From NCBI RefSeq assembly GCF_033568475.1, contig NC_133120.1, positions 84,648,151 through 84,712,150 of the forward strand: a DNA stretch of 64,000 nt, given 5' to 3'. Origin of the DNA: Henckelia pumila. Taxonomy: Eukaryota; Streptophyta; Magnoliopsida; Lamiales; Gesneriaceae. The notes below the pieces were generated by a model. It did not search any database, was not told where the DNA came from, and was given only the letters and a program-made list of their open reading frames with translations. Each line of letters starts with the position of its first letter. The stretch's first letter is position 1. This document shows positions 26,327 to 36,958 of this stretch, piece after piece. A program made the position numbers and the translations under genes.

Positions 26327-28436
26327 CCTCCCTAATCCGATCTCGCAGAACTGGCTGCACCGTCAACACTGACAAGCTCGGTGCATGGCCACTCGGATAA
26401 CACTCCAAGCCAAAACTCTGAATCTCGCTCTGTAGTGGTAACTGTACGGTCAAACATGATAGCACTGACGACTTTCGACTCAAAGCATCGGCCACTACAT
26501 TAGCTTTACCCGGATGGTAGCTAATGTCACAATCATAGTCCTTCACCAACTCCAACCATCTGCGTTGTCTCATGTTCAACTCCTTCTGTGTGAAGAAGTA
26601 CTTGAGACTCTTGTGGTCTATGAAAATCTTGCACTTCTCGCCATACAGATAGTGCCTCCAGATTTTCAAAGCGAAAACCACTGCCGCTAACTCCAAGTCA
26701 TGTGTCGGGTAGTTCTGCTCATGAATCTTCAACTGCCTCGACGCATATGCGATAACTCTGCCACTCTGCATAAGTACTGCGCCCAAACCAAGCTTGGACG
26801 CGTCGGTGTACACCACTAACTCCTCATGTGGCACTGTCATAGCTAACACAGGTGCTGAAGTAAGTGCATCCTTCAGCTGATCAAAGCTCCTCTGACAATC
26901 TGGACTCCAACTATACTTCGCGTTCTTCTTGGTTAAGGAAGTCAAGGGTACTGCAATAGAGGAAAAACCCTTGATGAACTTCCTATAGTATCCTGCCAAA
27001 CCCAAGAAGCTACGAATCTCCGAAGCATTCTTTGGAATCCCCCAATCCTTCACTGCCTGCACCTTGGACTGATCCACTGCAATCCCATCCCTAGAAATAA
27101 TGTGGCCTAGAAACGCCACTTGCTCCAACCAAAACTCACACTTACTGAACTTTGCAAACAGTCGATGCTCTCTCAAAGTCTGCAAGGCTGTATGCAAATG
27201 CTGTGTATGCTCCTCAATGCTCCTCGAGTAGATCAATATGTCATCAATGAATACAATGACAAACTGATCTAGATACGGCTGGAAAACACGATGCATGAGA
27301 TCCATAAAAACTGCTGGAGCATTGGTCAACCCAAAGGGCATCACTAAGAACTCGTAATGCCCATATCGTGTCCTAAAGGCAGTCTTAGACACGTCTGAAT
27401 CCCTGACTCTCAGCTGATGGTAACCAGATCGCATATCGATCTTGGAGAATACCGAAGCTCCCTGCAACTGATCGAATAAATCTTCTATCCTCGGCAGTGG
27501 GTACTTATTCTTCACTGTGACCCTATTGAGCTCTCGATAATCGATGCACACTCTCATACTGCCATCCTTCTTCTTCACAAATAATACTGGAGCTCCCCAT
27601 GGAGAAAAGCTAGGACGAACAAAGCCTTTCTCTAATAATTCCTGTATCTGCTCCTTCAACTCTTTCATCTCGGTAGGAGCAAGTCTGTATGGTGCCTTGG
27701 AGATAGGCACGGTGTCTGGCACTAAGTCGATGCTGAACTCCACATCTCTCACTGGTGGAATTCCTGCAACATCCTCCGGAAAGACATCCGGAAAGTCACG
27801 CACCACCTCTATCTCTGATAATGATCTGCTAGATGGCTCTGAAGTCGTGACGATACTCGCTAGAAACCCCTGGCAACCCCGTCTCAACAACTTCCTCGCC
27901 TGAATATGAGATATCACCTGAAGCATATCACTGCTCTGAGATGCATGAAAAGTGAACGGGTCGCCTACTGTAGGTCTCACTGACACTGATCTCCGACGAA
28001 AATCAATCGAAGCTCCATTGACTGTCAACCAGTCCATGCCCAAAATCAAATCGAATCCACTCAATGGCAAAACTACTACATCTGCTCGAATGGAGTGTCC
28101 CTGCAGCTCTAACTCCAGTCCTCGAATAACCTTCGAGGTAGAAATAATCTGCCCTGACGGCATAGTAACATCATACCCACTGTCACTACTCTCAGGTGTG
28201 ATGCCTACCCGCCTGATAAACTCCAGGGAGATAAACGAATGCGTAGCCCCTGAATCTAGCAACGCAAACGTGAAGTTTTCTCCTACTAGAATTCTCCCGA
28301 TGATTAAGGAGGTATCTGGGTCTGCCTCCTCAGCCTGCATGACAAACACCCGCCCAGTGGTGTTCTTCTTCCTTGAGCAGTTGTATGCCCCATTCCCTAG
28401 CTCCTTGCAGTGGTAGCAAACGTTGGAACCGATCAA
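26292..28436 (-). pseudogene. pol: chromovirus gag C-terminus, protease, reverse transcriptase, RNase H
   Basis: A 714-codon ORF. A zinc knuckle at 7-20 has Asn in place of the His ligand ([14 protein letters not shown]), so it is damaged. Aspartic protease DSGA is at 61-64. RT spans about 250-440, with FVIVFIDDI carrying the catalytic pair at 398-399. RNase H follows ([28 protein letters not shown]) and a Ty3-type [14 protein letters not shown] end. The ORF then runs into an unrelated tail, TERRSVES, at the frameshift/deletion. Unlike gag, the RT and RNase H frames are uninterrupted, suggesting recent activity. Confidence 0.93.
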
Positions 28437-28901
28437 ACACTGACCTGAGTGAGGCCTCTAACACTATGGGCACAAGGGAACTACTCCTGTCTTAGGGGCC
28501 CCGCCCCTCTGCTGCTGCTGCGGCTGGCGCCCCTAAGGCCTCTGCTGTTGTCCCTGCTGATTCGGGCCCTTAGACGGCCCAGTAAACTGCTTCTTCGCAG
28601 AAGGCTGCGAAGATGGTCGATAAGCTCCTGGCTGGAACTGCCTCTTGCTTTGCTGTTACCTCTGCATCTCTCGTCTCCCTTCCTTAGAACGCAATGCTCT
28701 GCTAACTGCCGCCTCGTAAGTAGTGACATCCAACATGCGATCGTCATGCTTGATGTCAGCCCGCAATCCACAAACTGTCTCAACTTGTCTGGTGCACTCA
28801 GCAAAAGAGGCACGAAGTGACACCCTCTCTCGAACTGGGTAATGTAATCCACCACATATTTCTTTACGTAAATCGCCATGCATAACTAAGTATTTTAACA
28901 T
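28437..28901 (-). pseudogene. gag: decayed, 5'-truncated gag of the chromovirus
   Basis: Recognisable gag peptides occur in different frames: ITQFERGCHFVPLL in one, then LRADIKHDDRMLDVTTYE and AAVSRALRSKEGRREMQR in another, followed by a stop and a Gln-rich region. The N-terminal half of gag is absent: the leader runs almost directly into the middle of the domain. This copy could not make a full Gag. Confidence 0.8.
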
Positions 28902-29014
28902 TAATGCTAACTTAAATTCTTAAAAGTGAATCATGCTATAAACACTAAAAACTTACAGACCGGTAGCGTGGATTTCTGAGCTCGCATAGCAGTAATGACC
29001 CCTCCAAGGACCGT

Positions 29015-29028
29015 GCTTTGATACCAAC
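29015..29028 (-). other. primer-binding site (tRNA-iMet)
   Basis: GTTGGTATCAAAGC on the minus strand directly follows the Cassandra LTR end GTTACA. The next bases lead into chromovirus leader and gag, not Cassandra interior. Confidence 0.85.
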
Positions 29029-29408
29029 TGTAACGACCCACTGTATCAAGACAGGTCTTTTCAGCGTGCTTATGTCCTCACTCACACGCACCCTGGAAAA
29101 CTTCCCAGGGGGTCACCCATCCTATAATTGCCCCAAGTCAAGCACGCTTAACTTTGGAGTTCTTATGTGATGAGCTTCCGAAAAGAAGATGCACCTTCTT
29201 GATATGAGCAGTACATATGAAATCTTTTAAACCCTCCTCAACTATGTAGTCCCATACCTACACAGTCTTAGAATCCCCTCTCATTCGGGCACGGGATCGG
29301 CTCATTCATGTCTCCCTCCGCCTAGAAGCCTTTCAGGAGCCGCTCATTGTCCGTGCAACCTCTTGGCACCGGCGATCACTCCCCGCCTCTTCAGCCCCGG
29401 GCGTCACA
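29029..29408 (-). repeat. Cassandra LTR (5' copy) with 5S rRNA-derived sequence
   Basis: 380 bp, nearly identical to 21812-22200. The 5S-derived segment lies at about 29086-29165 on the minus strand with recognisable A- and C-box words. Followed on the right by CTCAT, the target duplication. Confidence 0.88.
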
Positions 29409-29744
29409 CTCATGCTATCTGCATAAGCTGTCTTATTCGATAACAGAAGCAATCGATATGGCAGAGATTATAACATACAATTTAAGTATAACATACATAT
29501 AATCTCATGCTTCTGAATAGAACACATGCTTGCAAATTCTCATGCTTTTCACATAATACATGCTTGCAACGAATTCATTTATTCTAATGAATTCAAGAAA
29601 TCATACATACATATCAGCATATAAGCATGTAATTCGCATATCGATAAAGCAAGCAGTGTTCAATCAAACAATCATCGTCGCATACAATTCTGTAAAGCAA
29701 GTAAAGCATAATCATGCAATACTATAAATGCATGCGACTTAATC
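29409..29744 (-). mobile_element. internal region of the large element, middle fragment
   Basis: Non-coding AT-rich remnant lying between two nested insertions, starting with CTCAT and ending with TAATC, the two target sites. No ORF of note. Confidence 0.6.
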
Positions 29745-32318
29745 TGTAACACCCAGTATTTTTTTTATACGTAAATTCGCATGCTTAATTAGGAAATTTA
29801 TTTATTAAAAATTTTAGATTATGGGTTAAATATTTATGTGAAATTATTTGTGCATGTTTTAAGTTATTTTCAAGCATTTAATCCATAATTAGTGATTTTC
29901 ACGATTTATGGAAATTTAATTATTTTATCGCGTAGACGGGACCGTGGACGGACGAGATACTAAAATATTTAACCAAAAATATTTTATGAGTTTATGAGCC
30001 TTAAAATAATATTTTAAGGTATTTTGTCAAGAATATTTTAGTATTTAATTATATATTTATTTAAGGGTTGATTTTTAGCCAAAATAAGTCATTTTAGTGA
30101 CTTTTATTAAATTTTAAAAATTCCCTATTATATTATTTCGGGATTTATACTTTGATATCAGATTGTTATTATTATTTTTTTAAGAGTTTTAAAGATTAAG
30201 TTAAGGTATAAATTATTTATATTGAGTAATATCTATTATTAACACATTATCTACCAAAAATTTAAACCTAAATCACTCCCTAAACTTATTCTAAACCCCA
30301 TCAGCCGCCTCCTATAATCTTCATCAGCCTTTCTTCACGTTCTTTTCCAGAAATTCAACCCCTAGCCGATCAACCTCAAATTCTTTTAAAGATTTTGTCC
30401 GTTCGTCGTCCCGAAGCCTCGTATTCGCGTCTTCCTTCGTCAAATAAATTCAAGGCATGTGTAATTCTTTTCCTTGAACACCATATAAGCTATTAAATCA
30501 CTTTTTATCAGAATTACCACGATTTTTACGTTAGAAAAATCTTGAAAGTTGAAGCATGCATGTTTAGTCATGTTCTTGTTCATGTTTTGCTTGTTTGCTT
30601 GGATATAGCCACGTTTTTCAGCCATGGAAGGGACCAGACTGCTGCTGGTCATGTAAGGGTGTGAGTGAGGGTCCTAGGAGTCGGTTGGCTCAGGTGGTTC
30701 GAACTAGGAAGGGCCAGGAACGAAGCAATCACAGCTGGTGCATCATGAGGTGCGCAGACTAGGGTTTCTGGAAGAGGACTTAGGTCTGGGGCTAGGAGCC
30801 ATGGCTCGGGCTGAGCCATGGTGGGTTAGGACCGCCCAGATGTGGGCGGTGGCGCTCCGGCCAGGGGCGGCCGGAGCTGGCCGGCAGCAGGCCAAGAAGG
30901 CCTGCTGCTCGCGGCCGAAGGGAGTTGGGGCTAGGGGGGATCGGGTTTTGGGCTGGGGGTGGGTTCAGGGTCGGGTCTTGGAGTCCGGGTTGGGTCAGGT
31001 AGGTCTAGGGTCGGGTCAGGTGGTTCGGGTCCGGGTTAGATGGGCCGGGCTTGGGTATTTTAATTTCTAAGTATTTAATAGTTTAAGTGTATTTTAGGAT
31101 TTATTAATTAGTTAAAAAATTATTTGGGCCTCCAAATAATTTTATTTGGGCTTTTTAAAATTATTTTTAAGTTAGCCAATAATTTTTATGGGCTCGTGGG
31201 CCCATAGGAATTTTTGGGCCAGTCAGTGTATTTTTGGGTCAGTCTAGAATTTTATTGGGTTTAATTAAGTTAATGGGCTTAAATATTTTTATTTAGGCCC
31301 AATTAAGTTTAATTAAGTTATTTGGGCTAAGATATGATTATTGGGCTTTTATTTAAGTTTAATGGGCTTAGAATGAGTGACCAGCAGTCTGGACCAACCC
31401 ATGAAAAATAAATAAGTCCGGAATATATATTTAATTATTTTTATGCATAAAGTCTATTTTAAGTATAAGTATATTATACTATGAAAAATTAATTAAATAT
31501 ATATTACGAACATATTTTCAGTGCATGCATTCATGAAATAATTTTATGGCATGATTTAATGTTTAAGGTTGAGCTAGAAAATAATTTTTATATTGGAAGT
31601 TGAAGTAGTGTGACAATTTAAGGGGGATCAGTCCCCACATGTTAAGGGCAGTTTACTGTCAATTTAAGGGTAGTTTACTACCATTAAGAGGTGATTCGTC
31701 ACCGCCGCGTACGTTGGTTTTAAGAGACTGATCAGTCGAACTTTTAAGTTTAAGGTTACACTACGGATATGACCATGCGATGTTAGAAAATGTTATGCTC
31801 AACAATGTTATGTATGTATTATATGATTATATTTAAGATCAAGTTTAAGCAAGATTTTCAGTCATGATTCATGATTTTTAAGCATGCTCATTCATGTATA
31901 TGATATGTATTAATGTAATTCTGTGATGCATTATTTTTAATCTTGTTATAAAGGATTAGACATGTTGAGCCTCTAGGCTCACTACATTTATATGGTGCAG
32001 GTGAGTACGTAGAGGAAGATGTAGTTCCTACCGGTGGTGAGAACGTATGAGCGGACGCGCAGTGATCCCCCGTGACCGTCGGCTGAGTTTTCATGGATAT
32101 TTTAAGAATTTTAAAACTCTGTTTCTTTTATGTTTTGTCAGTGGTGAATTTTAGTATTATTTTTATTAAGTAATTTTATTGCATGCAAACTTTTAGGTAG
32201 ATTGTCTGACAGTATTTTAATTAAGTTTGACTCAGTTATTTTAGTAAAAATGTTGCGTTTTATTTATATTATTTTTAAATCTGTTTATTTTGTGCATATA
32301 TTAGTAGTAGATGTTTCA
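29745..32318 (+). mobile_element. solo chromovirus LTR with intact target duplication
   Basis: Begins TGTAACACCC and ends AGATGTTTCA, the same family as 22271-24982 but in the opposite orientation and without any internal region. TAATC occurs immediately before (29740-29744) and after (32319-32323). This is the classic product of LTR-LTR recombination. ORFs such as 30738-31070 lie in its GC-rich part and are not genes. Confidence 0.94.
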
Positions 32319-32360
32319 TAATCTACCCCGCTCAACTTCTATCTTAGTCTAAGACTTTAC

Positions 32361-32377
32361 GCTCTGATACCACCTGT
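32361..32377 (-). other. primer-binding site of the large element
   Basis: ACAGGTGGTATCAGAGC on the minus strand adjoins the 5' LTR end CCCCACA; it matches the usual initiator tRNA-Met site. Confidence 0.85.
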
Positions 32378-35273
32378 TGTGGGGACCCGGGTTGCTAATC
32401 TCATCTTAGGACAATAAACGATTAATAAACAATTAATCAAACAATAAAATAATATTCAAACCAAGAGCTAAAATTTTATTTTTTTTAAAAAAAAAACTGA
32501 GCACCTCGCTCGATCGGGTAAACTTGCCCGATCGAGCGAGCAAGAATATCCTGCTCTCGGGTCTGAACATATTTGGCCTCGCTCAATAGGTGGAAATCAT
32601 CCGATCGAGCGAGCCCAAAAACTCACTTCTCTGCTTTGGAAAATCACAGGCCGCGCTCGATCCGTGGAGTTTACCCGATCGAGCGGGCACTCTGTCCAGA
32701 AAATAAAAATGCAACTTTGTTGTACAATTTGATTCCAAATCTCATACCAACTTCATATAAACTTCTCAACATCATGCTAAATACTTTACATGCATTCAAA
32801 CTAATAGCAAGTGATCTAGAATACATGAACTCTCAAGTATAAATCAATACTTACAAAAACAACATATACAAATGTTCTTGCTTTCTAACATGTTTACCAA
32901 ATCATAATTATATGTCATCTGCTTAAAACCCGAATCACCACGTGCTATCTCTCTTCTCAAGCTATCCAAGCCAACTCTAGCTTGATCATGCCCCAACCTG
33001 ATGCAATGCACACATACAAACAAAGCAACAACCGAATAACTCCGGTGAGAATAAATCTCAGTATGAAAGACATGCATATACATCATTAACGCATATGGAA
33101 TCTATATGTCATAAAACTCTAAAATCATAAAACATGTAATAACATGTAGATCATAGAATCATCATCTATTCTTAAATTCTTACACATAACGATTCATCTA
33201 AAGCAAGAGCATATAAAGCATAATACAACATTCATATCTAGAATGGCATATCACAACATGCTAGCATTTATAACTGCATAATCTAAACCATAGAAAATTC
33301 TAGGTTAATACATAAATGCAATGCATGTGCCAAGGAATAGGCTATCAAATCTGATACCAATAAGTTTAGTTCTTGGGATCCCGGGGAATAAAATCTTTAA
33401 CTAACCACCGACTCTCCCAATCGAGGTGGTGTTAAATATCTCAATTCCCCTAACTTTGGTGCAACTATAGTGAGTCATCTAGCTCTGGATATAAATCTAT
33501 ATTCCGTGTCATGAGTCATTTGACTCTGGAAGTAAATCTACATTCCATGCCACTCACTACAGTTCTCCAAACGTCATATGCACTCTAGGCCATTCTGCCC
33601 TCTGTGCTATTCAAGGTAGGGTTCAAGATGAATGCAACACAATCTGGATGCATTAAATCATACATAAGCTAAAGCAACATCTTGAACACATCAAGAATAT
33701 ATTTATATGCATGTAAGTAATCAAAGATACCAACAAAAGCAAGTAAAACACATAAGAGCACTGAAACAACTAAGTATGTGATTTCAGGATAACTCGAAAA
33801 CCACCACGTTCTCGAGTTGTTCTACCTGGCAGGAATAATGTCGATTCATACCTTTCATCGCGATTCAAATATCTTGAATCTGTTGCCAATGCCGATCATC
33901 TCAAAGCTAGCCAAATCGGTCATCACAATCTGCTTATTTCAATGAGTGCTACTTGAAGGTGTTTTTGATTCAATTTCAAACACTTCAAGTCATTCGAACT
34001 TGAACTCGTCGATTCAACTTTAATAATCTTCAATTCAAATCTGAAATAGATTATAACATATCTAAACATCAATTTTCAATCTGAATCGATGTTTCTTTAA
34101 AGCTTATATAGTTCAAATCTTGCTAATACAATCGAAATTCAAACCGACGTCGCAACTATTCGAGTCCGATAAATCTTTCGATTCAAATATCATCATATCT
34201 TTATTCTCAACAAAATCTTATATTCAATTCATTCACAATAAGTTTAAAGATTAGCTCTAAACATGTAGAATTCATATCAATTCAAAATCTTGAACCGACG
34301 GGGTAATGATACGATTTCGATCTTTCCAAAAGCTTAAACATCAATAATACAATCATATAAACCAATAATCATCACCATTTCATCAGCTTATAAACGTACA
34401 TAACAAGTCCCAAATTTCAGATTTTCGAAAAATCTTCACAAAATCCAAATCATGTTCAAACGACGATCTTTTCTCGAGTCGTCTTAGATATGCTATCGTC
34501 GTATATGCTAGAACATGTTTATACAATCAAATCTTAATTCTAACAACAACTTAAAATTCAAACATGGTAGAACTTCATAAAACTTACGTCAAAACGTAGC
34601 ACTCGAAGCTGTGATCGCAATTATATGCTTAATCAGAAATTCTACCGGGCGGATCAAAAGTTATTGGAGATTGAAAGGGACAAAAATGACTTTGGAATAT
34701 TGTTTTCAGAACTCTCGGACACTTTCTGAGTTGTGGCTGAAACAATCTGATTCCCACGTGAATTGCTTGGATATATATTAGCTTATTTGCAGTTTAGTCC
34801 CTGAACTTTGGCCTAATTGCAATTTAGTCCCCGGACAAGCGATTTAATTCAATTTCAATTCTAAATAATTTAAGAATATTAGAATTCAATTCTAAACTCT
34901 AAATATTCTCAAATTAAATATTCTTGAATTAAAATTAAATCATTTCGGAACTTCTCGCATTTTAGTCCTTGAACTACTCAATATTTGCAAATTGGCCCTT
35001 GCTCGGATTTCATACTCAAATTAAATCCTTGATATTTATCATCTTGGAATTCACGTCTTAAATTCCATAAATATCAATTCAAATATTTTTAATCTTTTAA
35101 TTTAAGAATTCCGGATATTAAAATCTTAAAATCCGAAAATTCTCAAATTAAATATTTCTGACCCGAAATTGAAATCTCTAATTTTCATAAATTCTTAAAT
35201 TCATCTTTTCACTTTTATTCAAAATTTAAATCTTAAATCCCGTAATTAAGAACTTAATATTTTGGGCCTTACA
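32378..35273 (-). repeat. 5' LTR of the large element
   Basis: Uninterrupted 2.9-kb LTR paired with 14878-18363. It lacks the TRIM, giving the ancestral empty site near 32938. The middle of its three hairpin repeats (about 32578-32612) has decayed. Confidence 0.9.
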
Positions 35274-35278
35274 AGATT

Positions 35279-36958
35279 TGTTCTAAAAAAAACTAAATAA
35301 AGATTATAATTATATCATTATCAATATATTTTAAACATTTTTAGATTACTAAATACTTTTATATATTTATCTAAATCTTTTGAATATTTAATTATCATAT
35401 CATACTGAAATTTATTATGAAAATTAATTAACATAATATATATAATAAATTTTTTAATATTTAATTTATCTTAGAATCTTGAAATTAATGCAAAAAAATG
35501 TATGGACATACACGCATTGCAGGTGAAGAACACTCGTTCTAATATCATCAATACCTCATTTAGAGTAACAATCCCCTACCCCCTATTCCTTTCCTTTCTT
35601 TTTCCAAAATAAAAAAATTGAAGTAAGGTGATAATGTGTTGGAATTCAACTCATTTTAGATTCAACAATTCAACTCAAATTTGATGGCTACCAAACTTGA
35701 TACCATTAACATTGTCATGGTTTCACACTTTACCTAACATCCAAAATCTTGCCTATAAATACACCCCAAAACCATTGTTTCAAAACATCCCAAGAAATCC
35801 CAAAAACACAAGCAATAAAAGAGTGTTTTTTGTAGCCTAGTCATTTAGATAAATTTTAGTATGCTCTGTGGTTGCGGCGATGTCCGATCTTCCACATCAG
35901 AAAGAATTTTCTATGTGATTAGATTTGTGTAAATTCCACTTGTAAAGTGAGATTGAGTGTGTCATTCAAGAATTATTATTCTTGAAGTTCTTGGTATCCC
36001 CTAAGTTGTTATAGGAAGCGTTGTTTTTATCTCCTATTATTCTAGGAATGTGGTTTACCCATTATTGATATAGTGAAGATTTTCTTGGTGGACTTAGGTC
36101 CCTTGGTTTTCCCTAATTTGGGTTTTTCACGTAAAAATCCTTGTGTTGTTTTCTTCGTGCTTATTATCTTGATTGATATTGATATCATGAAAACACTTTA
36201 ATCTGATAGTATCACTGAAGGAGAAAAGAATCAAAAGCTTCCGCTACATAAAAGTCAATTAATTTTGGATCTTTCCCAACATACCCTATTTTCACCCAAT
36301 ATTTCTTCCATTGTATTACAACATCATAACGACACTTTACAAATCTTTCATTCATACTTCGTAGAAATGCATTCCTATTTTCAAGATAAACACATTAACA
36401 AAAGCTATTTCAAAATGTATATCGGTGTACCAAAAGTCCAAAACACATCATAAACTTGTCGTTGATGAGGGAATAACTAGAGCCACACACTAGGTTTGTT
36501 CAAAAGAGGATTTTACAAACAGATGTCCATTTGATTGTTGAAGGCGCAAAACATAAAATTAACTTCCAGATTCAGAAAATCTACCACTTAACAAATAGGA
36601 ATAAATGTCTGGAAGTTACATTATCAAGAAAATCACTAAAGTGAAGTTTGATTGTCACTCTTGATATCGAAGAGCACCGGTGCCAAAAAAAACCTGTCGA
36701 AACTCGTACCATTTCGTTGCATTTTAAGGACGCCTCTAAGCAAAGACTCTCTTGTATCCGAAGTGAAAAGCACAAAGTTATACACACCTGCATGTGAATG
36801 AGTGAATCTGATACGGCATGATGCCAAGTAAAATATTGATAACCCTTCTGGTCATTGAGTTAAACCTAAAATCAAATGACATCCATAGAGTTCCTTCAAA
36901 AGAGAGAATGTAAACTACTACCTTTGAAACTAATACGGTTGAAAGCATTACACCAGCA
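35279..36958. other. spacer between the retroelement nest and the HscB gene
   Basis: AT-rich. Apart from the copia-like LTR at 35637-36195 I see only the presumed 3' flank of the HscB gene on the right; the short ORFs are unsupported. Confidence 0.5.
35637..36195 (+). mobile_element. probable Ty1/copia-type solo LTR
   Basis: Starts TGTTGGAATT and ends ATGAAAACA, 559 bp, with a promoter-like TGCCTATAAATACA near 35751-35764 and the U5-like wording common in plant copia LTRs. No matching second LTR, no clear target duplication and no internal region are present. Confidence 0.5.

Larger units (their letters stand above)
21812..29408 (-). mobile_element. chimeric Cassandra / Ty3-gypsy chromovirus element
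   Basis: On the minus strand the order is: Cassandra LTR (29408-29029), primer-binding site (29028-29015), chromovirus leader, gag remnant and pol, polypurine tract (about 25003-24983), chromovirus LTR (24982-22271), second primer-binding site plus Cassandra internal region (22270-22201), Cassandra LTR (22200-21812). The 5-bp sequence CTCAT flanks both outer ends (21807-21811 and 29409-29413). The whole therefore behaves as one integrated unit bounded by Cassandra LTRs. Confidence 0.85.
14878..35273 (-). mobile_element. large non-coding LTR retroelement (LARD-like) with nested insertions
   Basis: Two nearly identical direct repeats, 14878-18363 and 32378-35273, begin TGTGGGGA(C/T)CC and end GGGCCTTACA on the plus strand. 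Read on the minus strand they are LTRs starting TGTAAGGCCC. Next to the right (5') LTR lies TGGTATCAGAGC (32361-32372 complement), a tRNA-iMet primer-binding site. Next to the left (3') LTR lies a polypurine tract, AGAGGGGAGGAAA. The flanks are AGATA (14873-14877) and AGATT (35274-35278), a possible 5-bp target duplication with one change. Its own internal DNA (18364-21806, 29409-29744, 32319-32377) has no gag or pol motif and only short ORFs, so it looks non-autonomous; a decayed pol below visual detection cannot be excluded. Confidence 0.85.
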
